Shown: positions 17,108 through 25,642 of the stretch, piece by piece | Layout: each line of letters begins with the position of its first letter | Numbering within the stretch: the stretch's first letter is position 1 | NCBI RefSeq assembly: GCF_020400605.1 | Contig: NZ_JAINRD010000001.1 | Location: forward strand, 1-64,000 | DNA: 64,000 bases | Direction of reading: 5' to 3' | Source: Streptomyces aculeolatus | GTDB taxonomy: Bacteria > Actinomycetota > Actinomycetes > Streptomycetales > Streptomycetaceae | The notes under the pieces: generated by a model | The model's database searches: none | Seen by the model: the letters and a program-made list of their open reading frames with translations, nothing else | What the model was told of the DNA's origin: nothing | Position numbers and translations under genes: made by a program

Positions 17108-18964
17108 CTACGCTCCCTCGTCCAGCCCCGCCAGGATCAGCGGCAGCCGCTTCGTCCCCGACTCCGTGACGCGGATCGGTACGCCCCAGTCCTGCTGGTG
17201 GACGTGGCACGCCGGGTACTCCACCGACGGGTCGTCGTCGCAGCTCGCCGCCATCGCCGAGACGTGCAGCACGCCCTCCGCCGGGCCGTCCGGCGACAGC
17301 GTCACCTCCCGGGTCAGGTCCGTGCCCTGGCCCTCGCCGGCCGCGAGCAGCGACGGCGGGGTGGCGCTCACCAGGAGGCGCGTGGCGGGGCCGTAGCGGG
17401 TGTCGAGTTTCTGGCCCGGCGGCGGGCGGAAGACCACGTCCAGCGACAGGTTGCCCGGCGCCACGTCCGTCGCCGCCCGCTGCGTGCGGTGCGCCACCGG
17501 CGGCACGCGGACCGCCTCCTCCGGCAGCCGGAGGCGGGTCAGGCGGTGGCGGGCGGACTCGACGACCACGATCTCGTCGCCGTCCACCACCGCGTCCGAC
17601 GGCTCCCGCAGGTCCGTCGCCAGGGTGGTCACCTCGCCGGTGGCCGGGTCGTAGCGGCGCAGGGCGTGGTTGTACGTGTCCGAGACGGCCACCGAGCCGT
17701 CCGGCAGCGCCGTGACGCCCAACGGGTGCTGGAGCAGCGCCTCGCCTGCCGGACCGTCGCGGTGGCCGAAGTCGAAGAGCCCGGTGCCGACCGCCGTGTG
17801 CACCCGCGGCGCCCGCTCCGGCGAGCCGCCCGGCTCCAGCCAGCGCAGCGCCGACGTCTCCGAGTCCGCGATCCACAGCCGCCCGGCCGCCGCCGCGAGA
17901 CCCGACGGCTGCGCGAACCACGCCTCGTCGGCGGGACCGTCGAGCAGCCCCTCGTTCGTCGTGCCGGCCGCCGCCCGCACCGCGCCGGTCTCCGGGTCGT
18001 ACGTCCACAGCTGGTGGACGCCCGCCATCGCGATCCACAGCCGCCCGTCGAACCACGCCACGTCCCACGGCGACGACAGGTCGACCTCCCGCCCCGGCCC
18101 CGACGTGGGTGAGCCCTGCCACCACTGCCGCCCGGTCCCCGCCAGCGTCGTCACCGACCCGGTGGCGAGGTCGACGGCCCTGACCGCGTGGTTCACGGTG
18201 TCCGCCACCGCGACCGGACCGGCCTCCTGCCCCAGCCCTGCCACCGCCCCCGGCGGCAGCAGCGCCAGCCCCTGCGGCTCGTTGAAGCGCGGGGCCGCGC
18301 CGTCCGCGAACCCCCGCTCCCCGGTCCCGATCGTCCGCACCACCGTCTCGCCGTCCGGCGCCAGCTCCACCAGCCGGTGCCGCGTCGTGTCCGAGACGAG
18401 CAGGTTGCCCGACGGCAGCCGCAGCGCCTTCCCGGGGAACCGCAGATGCGTCGCCACCGGCTCCGGCGGCACGTACGGGCCGTCGCCCCGCCGCAGCGTG
18501 CCCTTCTCCGCGTGCTCCGCCTCCAGCTCCGCGACCAGCCGCTCGATGGCGTGTACGTGCCCCTCCCCCGCGTGCTGCGCGACGACGTACCCCTCCGGGT
18601 CGATCACCACCAGCGTCGGCCACGCCCGCACCGCGTACTGCTTCCACGTCGCCAGCTCCGGGTCGTCCAGCACCGGGTGGTGCACGCCGTAGCGCTCGAC
18701 CGCGTCCACGACGGCCGCGTGCTCCGCCTCGTGCACGAACTTCGGCGAGTGCACGCCGACGACGACCACCGTGTCCCGGTGCTTCTCCTCCAGCTCGCGC
18801 AACTCGTCCAGGACGTGCAGGCAGTTGATGCAGCAGAACGTCCAGAAATCGAGGATCACGACGCGGCCGCGCAGCGCGGCGAGGCTCAGCTCCGCCCCGC
18901 CGGTGTTCAGCCAGCCGCCCCTGCCGACCAGCTCGGGAGCCCGGACCCGGGCACGTTTCGCCAT
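17108..18964 (-). CDS. Thioredoxin-like and NHL-repeat protein (618 aa)
   Basis: The N-terminal 160 residues form a TlpA/thioredoxin-like domain with the redox motif CINC (Cys45, Cys48, in WTFCCINCLH) and the cis-Pro region VRAWPTLVVI. A six-bladed NHL beta-propeller follows (about 170-510), with repeated RLPSGNLLVSDTTRHR-like blades. A C-terminal domain of about 110 residues has two cysteines (SCDD and PACHVHQQDWG). No signal peptide is visible from the ATG at 18964, which lacks a good ribosome binding site; the frame is open upstream to 18997. Similar NHL-Trx proteins are widespread but their function is unclear. The frame continues as coding-like sequence for 25 codons after the TAG stop. 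Confidence 0.88.
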   Translation of the reverse strand: MAKRARVRAPELVGRGGWLNTGGAELSLAALRGRVVILDFWTFCCINCLHVLDELRELEEKHRDTVVVVGVHSPKFVHEAEHAAVVDAVERYGVHHPVLDDPELATWKQYAVRAWPTLVVIDPEGYVVAQHAGEGHVHAIERLVAELEAEHAEKGTLRRGDGPYVPPEPVATHLRFPGKALRLPSGNLLVSDTTRHRLVELAPDGETVVRTIGTGERGFADGAAPRFNEPQGLALLPPGAVAGLGQEAGPVAVADTVNHAVRAVDLATGSVTTLAGTGRQWWQGSPTSGPGREVDLSSPWDVAWFDGRLWIAMAGVHQLWTYDPETGAVRAAAGTTNEGLLDGPADEAWFAQPSGLAAAAGRLWIADSETSALRWLEPGGSPERAPRVHTAVGTGLFDFGHRDGPAGEALLQHPLGVTALPDGSVAVSDTYNHALRRYDPATGEVTTLATDLREPSDAVVDGDEIVVVESARHRLTRLRLPEEAVRVPPVAHRTQRAATDVAPGNLSLDVVFRPPPGQKLDTRYGPATRLLVSATPPSLLAAGEGQGTDLTREVTLSPDGPAEGVLHVSAMAASCDDDPSVEYPACHVHQQDWGVPIRVTESGTKRLPLILAGLDEGA

Positions 18965-19040
18965 GAGCAGAGCCAACCACACCGCCGCCGCGGCCATTCC
19001 CGGGCGCCGCGCCCCGCCGGGCAGCAGGCTGCGCCCCGCC

Positions 19041-19823
19041 CTACGGGCGGCCCAGCACCCGGTCCCGCAGCGCCGGGAACTCCTCCCGCGTCCGCGCCAC
19101 CCGCGCCGGATCCAGCTCCGCCCGCAGGACCTCCTCGTCCTCGCCCGCCTCCGCGAGGATCTCGCCCCACGGGTCCACGATCATGCTGTGGCCCGCCTGC
19201 GCCACCCCGCCGGTCGTCCCCGCCGTGCCGCAGGCCAGGACGTACGCCTGATTCTCCACCGCCCGCGCCTGCGCCAGCAGCCGCCAGTGCGCGCGGCGCT
19301 TCGCGGGCCAGCCGGCCGGCAGGACGAAGGTCTGCGCGCCCTCGTCGGCCAGCGCCCGGAACAGCTCGGGGAAGCGCAGGTCGTAGCAGGTGGCGAGGCC
19401 CACGACGGTGTCGGCGAGGGGCGCGGTGACGACCTCGTCGCCCGCGCCCATGAGGACCGCCTCGCCGCGGTCGAAGCCGAAGCGGTGGATCTTGCGGTAC
19501 GTACGCGCCAGCTCGCCGTCGGGCGCGTAGAGCAGGCTCGTGTTGAACAGCGTCCCCGCGGCGTCCCGCTCCACGACCGACCCCGCGTGCAGCCACACGC
19601 CCGCGTCCCGGGCCGCCGCCGCCATCGCCGCCGCCGTGGGCCCGTCGAGGGTCTCCGCCGCGGCCTCGAAGCCGTCGAACGCGAACGCCCCCACGTGCCA
19701 CAGCTCCGGCAGCACCACCAGCCCGGAGCGCTCCTCGGCGCGTACGAGCGCCGCGGCCCGGGCCCGTCGGCTTTCGACACCTTCATCCGGATCCACCCGG
19801 AACTGGATCAGGGAAGCGCGCAC
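19041..19823 (-). CDS. Carbon-nitrogen hydrolase (nitrilase superfamily amidase, 260 aa)
   Basis: The complete catalytic triad is visible: Glu40 (VVLPEL), Lys111 (YRKIHRF) and Cys146 (ATCYDLRFPE). The domain spans the whole protein and matches the family length of 260-280. The closest group by motif is omega-amidase or Nit2-like, acting on small amides such as alpha-ketoglutaramate, but a dethiolating or formamidase role cannot be excluded. The GTG start at 19823 has GAGGTGG upstream. The gene is divergent from the mycothiol-dependent isomerase-family gene over a 132-bp gap. It may share transcription with the thioredoxin-NHL gene, which lies 76 bp downstream on the same strand. Confidence 0.93.
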   Translation of the reverse strand: MRASLIQFRVDPDEGVESRRARAAALVRAEERSGLVVLPELWHVGAFAFDGFEAAAETLDGPTAAAMAAAARDAGVWLHAGSVVERDAAGTLFNTSLLYAPDGELARTYRKIHRFGFDRGEAVLMGAGDEVVTAPLADTVVGLATCYDLRFPELFRALADEGAQTFVLPAGWPAKRRAHWRLLAQARAVENQAYVLACGTAGTTGGVAQAGHSMIVDPWGEILAEAGEDEEVLRAELDPARVARTREEFPALRDRVLGRP

Positions 19824-19955
19824 CTTACCACCACCTCGAAGCCCAAGTCGTCTGCCTCACCGCATAATCGTCGCCCGAAAGCACTGCCGGGGCACCCGTG
19901 CGCAGCGTAACTTAGGGCCTGCCTGCATCTCGCGAACGATCCCGTAAGGGGTAGT

Positions 19956-20780
19956 GTGACCGTCCACTCCAGCCTCCAGCCGTCCATCGATGCCTGGGCC
20001 CACTCGGCCGAGGCCATATCCGAACTCGTGGCACCGCTCTCCGAGGGGGAGTGGAGCGGGCGAAGCGGGCTGCCGGGGTGGTCCGTACGGGATGTCGTCT
20101 CCCACATCATCGGCGCGGAGTGCGAGGCACTCGGCGACCCGCGGCCCATCCACAACCTGCCCGCCGACCTCGTGCACATCACGGGCGAGAAGGCGCGCTA
20201 CGTCGAGGTGCAGGTCGACACCCGCCGCCACCACACCGCGCCGGAGATGACCGCCGACCTCGAGTACACGCTGATCCGCCGCCGGCGCCAGCTCCGCGAC
20301 GACAAGCGGTCGCCGGACGCAAAGGTGCGCGGGGCGTTCGGCAGCGAGATGACGGTCGCCGAGCTGACGCACTACCGCGCCTTCGACATCTGGGTGCACG
20401 AGCAGGACATCCGCCGCGCGCTCGGCAAGCCGGGGAACCTCGACTCGCCCGGCGCCCACATCGCGCGGGACGAGCTGCTGGCGCGGCTGCCGCGGGTGGT
20501 GGCCGAGGACGCGGGGGCGCGGCCGGGGTCGATCGTGGTGGTGGACGTGACGGGCCCGCTGGAGTTCATGCGCACGGTGCGGGTCGGGGAGGACGGCCGC
20601 GGGTCCATCGACGGCAGCGTCTCGCTCGGGCCGACGGTGACGCTGACGACGGACTGGGAGACGTACCTGCGGCTGGCGACGGGCCGGCTGCGGGCGGCAG
20701 CGGCGGCGGACCGGGTGAAGGTGGAGGGCGACCCGAAGCTGGCGGAGGCGGTCCTGCGGCACTTCACGGTGACGGACTGA
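19956..20780 (+). CDS. Maleylpyruvate isomerase family, mycothiol-dependent DinB-fold enzyme (274 aa)
   Basis: The N-terminal DinB/MDMPI four-helix domain (about 1-155) carries the three-residue metal site expected for the family. His50 lies in VVSHIIGAE, and His139 and His148 lie in ELTHYRAFDIWVHEQDIRRAL. The C-terminal SCP2-like domain (about 185-274) contains TTDWETYLRLATGR. Proteins of this family use mycothiol as cofactor for isomerisation or thiol transfer, and most paralogues have unknown substrates. The GTG start follows AAGGGG. No gentisate-pathway genes are nearby, so true maleylpyruvate isomerase activity is not supported by context. Confidence 0.88.
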   Translation: MTVHSSLQPSIDAWAHSAEAISELVAPLSEGEWSGRSGLPGWSVRDVVSHIIGAECEALGDPRPIHNLPADLVHITGEKARYVEVQVDTRRHHTAPEMTADLEYTLIRRRRQLRDDKRSPDAKVRGAFGSEMTVAELTHYRAFDIWVHEQDIRRALGKPGNLDSPGAHIARDELLARLPRVVAEDAGARPGSIVVVDVTGPLEFMRTVRVGEDGRGSIDGSVSLGPTVTLTTDWETYLRLATGRLRAAAAADRVKVEGDPKLAEAVLRHFTVTD

Positions 20781-20875
20781 CAGATGACGGATGCCCTCAC
20801 CCGTAAGGGGGCAGTCCTCATCCGACCGGCACAGCCCGGCGGGCGCCCCGCGCCCGGCCACCCCAGGCTGATCAT

Positions 20876-21994
20876 GTGAGCATCAGCCAGGAACAGCTTC
20901 TCCGTTGCAGCGTCGCCGTCGACATCGGGGCCTCCCGCACCCGCGTCTACCTCAAGGGCATCGGCCTCGTCGTGGACGAGCCGAGCGCCGTCGCCATCAA
21001 CTCCCGTACCGGCGCCCTGGTGGCCGTCGGCGGGCAGGCCGAGGCGATGACCGGGCGCACCCCCGCACACATCCAGGTCGCCCGGCCCGTGGGGCCGAAC
21101 GGCATCACCGACATCGAGATGGCCCAGCGCATGCTGCGCCACCTCATCCACGCCAGGGTCCGCAGATCCTGGCGCTTCCACCCGGCGCTGCGGGCCGCGG
21201 CGTGCACCCCGCACGACGCCGAGCCGCTGACGCAGCGCGCCATGATCGACACGCTGGCGGGACTCGGCGCGAAGCGGGTCGTCCTCGTCGACACCCTCAT
21301 CGCCACTGCGGTGGGCTGCGGGCTGCCGGTGCCGGCGGCGGAGGGCACGCTGATCGTGGTGTGCGGTACGGCGATGACGCAGATCGCGGTGCTGTCGCTG
21401 GGGAACGTCGTCGCCGCCGAGAAGGTGCCGGTCGGCGGGCAGGCGGTGGACCGGGCGCTGGTGGAGCACCTGCGCATCAACCACGAGGTGATGCTGCGCA
21501 GCCACACCGTCGGCCAGGTGCACCGCGAGCTGTCGCTCGCCGGCGCGCAGGGCGCGGTGGCGCTGGAGGTGCTGGGCCGCGACGTGGTCTCGGGCCGCCC
21601 GCGTACGGTGCAGGTCGACCCGGCGGCGGTGGGACAGGCCGCGGGGGTGCCGATGCTGGCGGTGCTGGACGGGATCCGCTCGGTGCTGCGGCGCTGCCCG
21701 CCGGACCTGGTGGCGGACATCGGGGACCGCGGGATCGTGCTGGCGGGCGAGAGCGCGACGATGCCGGGCCTGGAGACGATGCTGCGTACGTCGGTAGGCC
21801 TGCCCGTGCACATCGCGGAACGCCCGGACGTGGCGGCCGTGGTGGGCCTCGGCTCCATGATCGAGAAGGGGGCGCCGCCGGAGTCCGTCCCCGACGCGAC
21901 CTCGGGCCCGGCGGGCTTCCCGGAGGCCACGCCGACCTCGGCCCCGCAGGCCGGCCAGGCAGCCGACGTACCCACGGAGGTCGCGACCGACTAG
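20876..21994 (+). CDS. MreB/Mbl-like actin-fold protein with degenerate nucleotide site (372 aa)
   Basis: The overall pattern follows MreB: AVDIGASRTRVYLKG (phosphate-1 region), TGRTPAHIQVARPVGPNGITDIEMA, VDTLIATAVGCGLPV, VAEKVPVGGQAVDRALVEHLR, and ADIGDRGIVLAGESATMPGLE. The phosphate-2 loop, normally DIGGGTTEVAV, reads VCGTAMTQIAV, so the Asp, the Gly triplet and the catalytic Glu are all changed. In the adenosine motif the usual GGG is GES. This suggests a protein that binds but does not hydrolyse ATP, or does not bind it. A Pro/Ala-rich tail of about 40 residues follows the fold. A role in the cell wall or spore envelope is possible; no mreC/mreD genes are adjacent. Confidence 0.85.
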   Translation: MSISQEQLLRCSVAVDIGASRTRVYLKGIGLVVDEPSAVAINSRTGALVAVGGQAEAMTGRTPAHIQVARPVGPNGITDIEMAQRMLRHLIHARVRRSWRFHPALRAAACTPHDAEPLTQRAMIDTLAGLGAKRVVLVDTLIATAVGCGLPVPAAEGTLIVVCGTAMTQIAVLSLGNVVAAEKVPVGGQAVDRALVEHLRINHEVMLRSHTVGQVHRELSLAGAQGAVALEVLGRDVVSGRPRTVQVDPAAVGQAAGVPMLAVLDGIRSVLRRCPPDLVADIGDRGIVLAGESATMPGLETMLRTSVGLPVHIAERPDVAAVVGLGSMIEKGAPPESVPDATSGPAGFPEATPTSAPQAGQAADVPTEVATD

Positions 21995-22110
21995 GGCACG
22001 TACGCGGCCCTCCGGCAGCGGTTCTCGGCCGGCCTCTGCCCGAGCCGCCCAGGCACCCGCGGCCGGAGTCCATTATGGCCCGTACGGTCCAGAACTTGTA
22101 GGGTGCGGGT

Positions 22111-22707
22111 ATGCCGCGACCTCGTGAGTTCGATGAGAATCGAGTGCTCCTCGCCGTCCGTGACGAGTTCTGGGACAAGGGCTACGCGGCCACATCGATG
22201 GACGACCTGCTGCGCGTGAGCGGGCTGGGCAAGGGCAGCCTCTACGGCGCGTTCGGGGACAAGCGCAGCCTGTTCCTGCGGGTGCTGCGCGACTACGACG
22301 ACGCGAACCTGCTGGCGCTGCGCGAGCGCCTGGCTTCCGCGGGGCGGGGGATCGACGTGGTGCGCGAGTTCGTACTCGGCCTGACCGGCGATCCGAGCGG
22401 GGCAGTCGCGCGTCGGGGTTGCCTGCTGGCCAACAGCAACGCCGAGCTTGCCGCCAGCACGCCGGACGTCGCAGCCGAGGCCCGCCGCAGCTACGACGCG
22501 ATCGCCACCGTCCTCACCGCGGCGCTGGAGCGCGCCCGGAGCGAAGGCGACCTCGCCCCCGACGTCGACCCTTCCGAGACCGCCCGCGCGGCCCTCGTCG
22601 CGCAGCTCGGCCTCATCACCCTCGGGCGCACCGGCATGGACGTCGGCGCGCTCACCGCGGTGGCCCGGTCCACCCTGGCGCGGTTGCTGCCCGCGCCGGT
22701 GCAGTAG
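22111..22707 (+). CDS. TetR/AcrR family transcriptional regulator (198 aa)
   Basis: The N-terminal helix-turn-helix (about 8-55) reads ENRVLLAVRDEFWDKGYAATSMDDLLRVSGLGKGSLYGAFGDK. The ligand-binding domain has the TetR_C-like pattern RRGCLLANSNAELAAS, as in regulators paired with SDR enzymes. TAGGGT ends 6 nt before the ATG, so the transcript may be leaderless. The SDR gene follows 155 bp downstream on the same strand, preceded by an inverted repeat, and is the probable target. Codon use here is less GC-biased than in the neighbours. Confidence 0.92.
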   Translation: MPRPREFDENRVLLAVRDEFWDKGYAATSMDDLLRVSGLGKGSLYGAFGDKRSLFLRVLRDYDDANLLALRERLASAGRGIDVVREFVLGLTGDPSGAVARRGCLLANSNAELAASTPDVAAEARRSYDAIATVLTAALERARSEGDLAPDVDPSETARAALVAQLGLITLGRTGMDVGALTAVARSTLARLLPAPVQ

Positions 22708-22806
22708 CAGCAGCGCACCGCGGACCCGTACCGCCACCGCCTGCAACCGGCTTCGAACCCTGGAACGCGCCCTGGAGCCCGCTGCCCGATCATTCTTGAC
22801 TGTTCG

Positions 22807-22831
22807 GTCCATATCGGGGATGGTTATGGAC
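22807..22831. promoter_or_regulatory. Inverted repeat upstream of SDR gene, candidate TetR operator
   Basis: GTCCATA-N11-TATGGAC is a perfect 7-bp inverted repeat centred about 40 nt upstream of the SDR start. It overlaps a second repeat, TGGAC-N6-GTCCA. TTGACT lies just upstream as a possible -35. The neighbouring TetR protein is the natural candidate binder. Confidence 0.5.
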
Positions 22832-22862
22832 GTAGCAGTCCACAACTGTGAGGGGAGGCGGC

Positions 22863-23594
22863 ATGGCCGTCTTGGAAGGCAAGGTCGCCGTGGTCACCGG
22901 GGCCGGCACCGGCATCGGGTTCGCGACCGCGCGCGCATTCCGCGACGAGGGGGCCACGGTGTTCCTCACCGGTCGCCGCAAAGACGTGCTCGACGCCGCG
23001 GTCGCCGAACTCGGCCCCGTGACCGGCGTCGTCTGCGATGCTTCTGATCCCGCAGCGCTCGATGCCCTCTACGGCACCGTGCGCGACCGGGCCGGACGCA
23101 TCGACGTGCTGGTCGCCAACGCCGGCATCGGCATCGCGGCGCCGTTCGGCGAGGTGACGGAAGAGCTGATCGACTCCGTGTTCGCCACCAACGTCAAGGG
23201 AACGATCTTCACTCTCCAGCAGGCGCTGCCGCTGCTCAGCGAGAACGCTTCGGTGATCCTGACGGGTTCGACCGCCGCGACCCGGCCCGACCCGGGACTC
23301 GAGGTCTATGGGGCGTCGAAGGCCGCAGTCCGCGCGCTCGCCCGCGGCTGGGCTCGCAGCGCGCGCTCACACGGCTTCCGGGTCAACGTCGTATCCCCGG
23401 GCGGTACACGCACCCCCGGGCTGCTGGAGCTGGTCGCACCCGAGATGCTGAAGCAGGCCGAAGGCGCCGTTCCCCTCGGCCGGCTCGCCGAGCCCGAGGA
23501 GATCGCCGCCGTGACGACGTTCCTCGCCTCGGACGCGTCGAGCTACGTCAACGGTGCCGAGTTCTTCGCCGACGGTGGATACGCGCAGGTATGA
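22863..23594 (+). CDS. Short-chain dehydrogenase/reductase (243 aa)
   Basis: A classical SDR oxidoreductase. The NAD(P)-binding motif is TGAGTGIG at about residue 12. NAG is present as VANAGIG, the catalytic Ser lies in LTGSTAAT, and YxxxK lies in VYGASK. The C-terminal segment YVNGAEFFADGG is typical of the 3-oxoacyl-ACP-reductase-like group. The ATG at 22863 has GGGGAGG upstream and is preferred over the upstream in-frame start. The substrate is unknown. It pairs with the upstream TetR regulator and is convergent with the MFS transporter gene. Confidence 0.94.
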   Translation: MAVLEGKVAVVTGAGTGIGFATARAFRDEGATVFLTGRRKDVLDAAVAELGPVTGVVCDASDPAALDALYGTVRDRAGRIDVLVANAGIGIAAPFGEVTEELIDSVFATNVKGTIFTLQQALPLLSENASVILTGSTAATRPDPGLEVYGASKAAVRALARGWARSARSHGFRVNVVSPGGTRTPGLLELVAPEMLKQAEGAVPLGRLAEPEEIAAVTTFLASDASSYVNGAEFFADGGYAQV

Positions 23595-23625
23595 CCGCTC
23601 GCGTGCGCGCCGGTTCAGGTGTGCC

Positions 23626-24957
23626 TCACGCCGGTACGTGCACGGCCGAGACGCGGCTCGCCACCAGGCGTTCGCGTTCGCGGCGGTGGGCTCGTCCGCG
23701 CAGGCGCAGTATCTGGGTCGTGCCCAGGATCTGCAGGACGAAGATGCTCGCGAACGCGATGCCGTAGTTGTCGTCCGTGGCGTCCAGCAGCAGGCCCACC
23801 GCCAGCAGCGTCGTCATGGACGCCGTGAAGCCGCCCATGTTGACGATGCCGGACGCCGTACCCAGCCGCTCCGGCGGGTTCGCCGGGCGGGCGAAGTCGA
23901 AGCCGATCATCGACGCGGGACCGCATGCGCCCAGGACGCAGCACAGCACCACCAGCAGCCACCCCGGCGCATGCGCCCCCGGCCAGCTCAGCACCGTGCC
24001 CCACACCACCGCCGTCACCGCCACCGTGCCCAGCGCGAGCGGCAGCCTCGCCGCGTGGTGCCGGGCGACGAGCTGGCCGTAGACGAGGCCGACCGCCATG
24101 TTGGACAGCACCAGCAGCGTCAGCAGTTGGCCGGCCTCCGCGCGGCTCGCGCCCTGGGCCTCGACGAGGAACGGCAGCCCCCAGAGCAGCAGGAAGATCA
24201 TCGCCGGGAACTGGGTGGTGAAGTGCACCCAGAAGCCCAGCCGGGTGCCCGGCTCGCGCCAGGCGGCGGTTATCTGCGCGCGGATGCCGCCGCCGTGGTG
24301 GTCCTCGGGGGGCGGCGGGACGTAGTCCCGGGGCTGGTCGCGCAGGAAGAGCAGGACGAGGACGAACATGACCGCGCCGGCCACCGCGCTGCCCGCGAAC
24401 GTCGGGGTCCAGCCGAACTCCTGGAGCATGCGGGAGAGCAGGAGCGTCGAGACCAGGTTGCCCGCCATCCCGACGAGCCCCGCGAGCTGCGCTATCAGCG
24501 GCCCGCGGCGGGCGGGGAACCAGCGCGCGCCGAGCCGCAGGATGCTGATGAACGTCATCGCGTCGCCGCAGCCGAGGAGCGCGCGGGAGGCGAGGGCCGC
24601 GCCGTACGTGTCGGAGAGCGCGAAGCCGAACTGCCCCGCCGTGTACAGCACGATGCCCATGGCCAGCACCCGGCGGGTGCCGAGCCGGTCGACGAGCAGG
24701 CCGACGGGGATCTGCATCCCGGCGTAGACGAGGAGTTGGAGGATGGAGAAGCCCGACAGGGCGGAGGCGCCGACGTCGAAGCGCTCGGCGGCGTCGATGC
24801 CGGCGACGCCCAGGCTCGTCCGGTACGTGACGGCGACGAAGTAGACGGCGACGCCGACGCCCCAGACGGCGACGGCCGTCAGGCCGCCGCGCGGGTCGCC
24901 GGGCAGGCCGCGGGCGCCGTCGGCGGCGCCCGCGCCCCCCGCACGGACGGCGGTCAC
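23626..24957 (-). CDS. Major facilitator superfamily transporter (443 aa)
   Basis: Twelve probable transmembrane helices. The motif-A loop between helices 2 and 3 is GLLVDRLGTRRVLAMG. A loop of about 35 hydrophilic residues (RDQPRDYVPPPPEDHH) separates the two halves. The pattern VAVTYRTSLGVAGIDAAERF near the N-terminus fits the sugar-phosphate/anion symporter-like MFS group found next to FCD-type GntR regulators. The GTG start at 24957 overlaps the TGA of the GntR gene (GTGA), which indicates co-transcription. The substrate is unknown; an organic acid is a reasonable guess from the regulator family. Confidence 0.92.
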   Translation of the reverse strand: MTAVRAGGAGAADGARGLPGDPRGGLTAVAVWGVGVAVYFVAVTYRTSLGVAGIDAAERFDVGASALSGFSILQLLVYAGMQIPVGLLVDRLGTRRVLAMGIVLYTAGQFGFALSDTYGAALASRALLGCGDAMTFISILRLGARWFPARRGPLIAQLAGLVGMAGNLVSTLLLSRMLQEFGWTPTFAGSAVAGAVMFVLVLLFLRDQPRDYVPPPPEDHHGGGIRAQITAAWREPGTRLGFWVHFTTQFPAMIFLLLWGLPFLVEAQGASRAEAGQLLTLLVLSNMAVGLVYGQLVARHHAARLPLALGTVAVTAVVWGTVLSWPGAHAPGWLLVVLCCVLGACGPASMIGFDFARPANPPERLGTASGIVNMGGFTASMTTLLAVGLLLDATDDNYGIAFASIFVLQILGTTQILRLRGRAHRRERERLVASRVSAVHVPA

Positions 24958-25616
24958 CGCAGGTCCCCGCGGAGCAGGTCCCGTACGGAGGCGACGTGGC
25001 CGTGCACCGCGGCGGCGGCCGCGTCGGCGCTGCCGCTGCGCAGCGCCTGGAGGATCTCGGCGTGCTCGGTGAGCGAGCGGTGCATGCGGCCGGGCTGGGC
25101 GTTCATGAGCGCGACGCCCATGCGGAGCTGGCGGTCGCGGAGTTGGTCGTAGAGGCGGACGAGGATGTCGTTGCCGGCGTTGCGGACGATCGTGGCGTGG
25201 AAGCAGCGGTCGGTGACGGACGCGGCGGCGCGGTCGTCGGCCTCGACGTGCCGGCGCTGCTCCTCCAGCAGCTCTTCGAGCCGGGTGAGCAGCGCGTCGG
25301 GCGCGGGTACGGACCGGCGGGCCGCGTGCTCCTCGACGAGCATCCGGGTCTCGACGACGTCGGCGATCTCCTGCGCGGAGACGGGCAGGACGAACGCGCC
25401 CTTCTTCGGGTACAGCTCCAGCAGCCCCTCGGCCTGCAGCCGCAGCAGCGCCTCGCGCACGGGCGTGCGGGAGACGCCGACGGCGTCGGCCAGCTCGCCC
25501 TCGGTGAGCATCGTGCCGCCCTCGTAACGCCGCTCCAGCACACCTTGTTTGACGTGGGCGTAGACGCGGTCGGCGGCGGGCGCGGGCTTGGCCGGGGCGG
25601 CGGGGCTCGGGGGCAT
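24954..25616 (-). CDS. GntR family regulator, FCD (FadR) type (220 aa)
   Basis: The winged helix lies at about residues 15-80 (VYAHVKQGVLERRY, LADAVGVSRTPVREALLRLQAEGLL). It is followed by the all-helical FCD ligand domain (about 90-215), with the metal-site pattern around DRCFHATIVRNAGN and the C-terminal HRSLTEHAEIL and HVASVRDLL. Members bind small organic acids. I place the start at the ATG 25616, because TATGCT lies 6 nt upstream (leaderless) and an upstream GTG at 25622 would touch that element. It is the first gene of an overlapping operon with the MFS transporter. The promoter carries a symmetrical ATAC-N5-GTAT site, consistent with autoregulation. Confidence 0.92.
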   Translation of the reverse strand: MPPSPAAPAKPAPAADRVYAHVKQGVLERRYEGGTMLTEGELADAVGVSRTPVREALLRLQAEGLLELYPKKGAFVLPVSAQEIADVVETRMLVEEHAARRSVPAPDALLTRLEELLEEQRRHVEADDRAAASVTDRCFHATIVRNAGNDILVRLYDQLRDRQLRMGVALMNAQPGRMHRSLTEHAEILQALRSGSADAAAAAVHGHVASVRDLLRGDLR

Positions 25617-25622
25617 GCGCAC

Positions 25623-25642
25623 AGCATAGATACAACACGTAT
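25623..25642 (-). promoter_or_regulatory. GntR promoter: -10 element and overlapping operator candidate
   Basis: On the minus strand TATGCT (25628-25623) is a -10 candidate 6 nt before the ATG. The inverted repeat ATAC-N5-GTAT (25630-25642) occupies the spacer just upstream. GntR/FCD operators are often short and of this type. Confidence 0.45.

Noticed and set aside
16881..18980. 699-codon frame on the minus strand overlapping the thioredoxin-NHL gene
   Set aside because: It is a frame-shifted shadow, composed of Arg/Gly/Ala runs without domain motifs.
19956..20780. True maleylpyruvate isomerase of the gentisate pathway
   Set aside because: No gentisate dioxygenase or fumarylpyruvate hydrolase is nearby; only family membership is supported.
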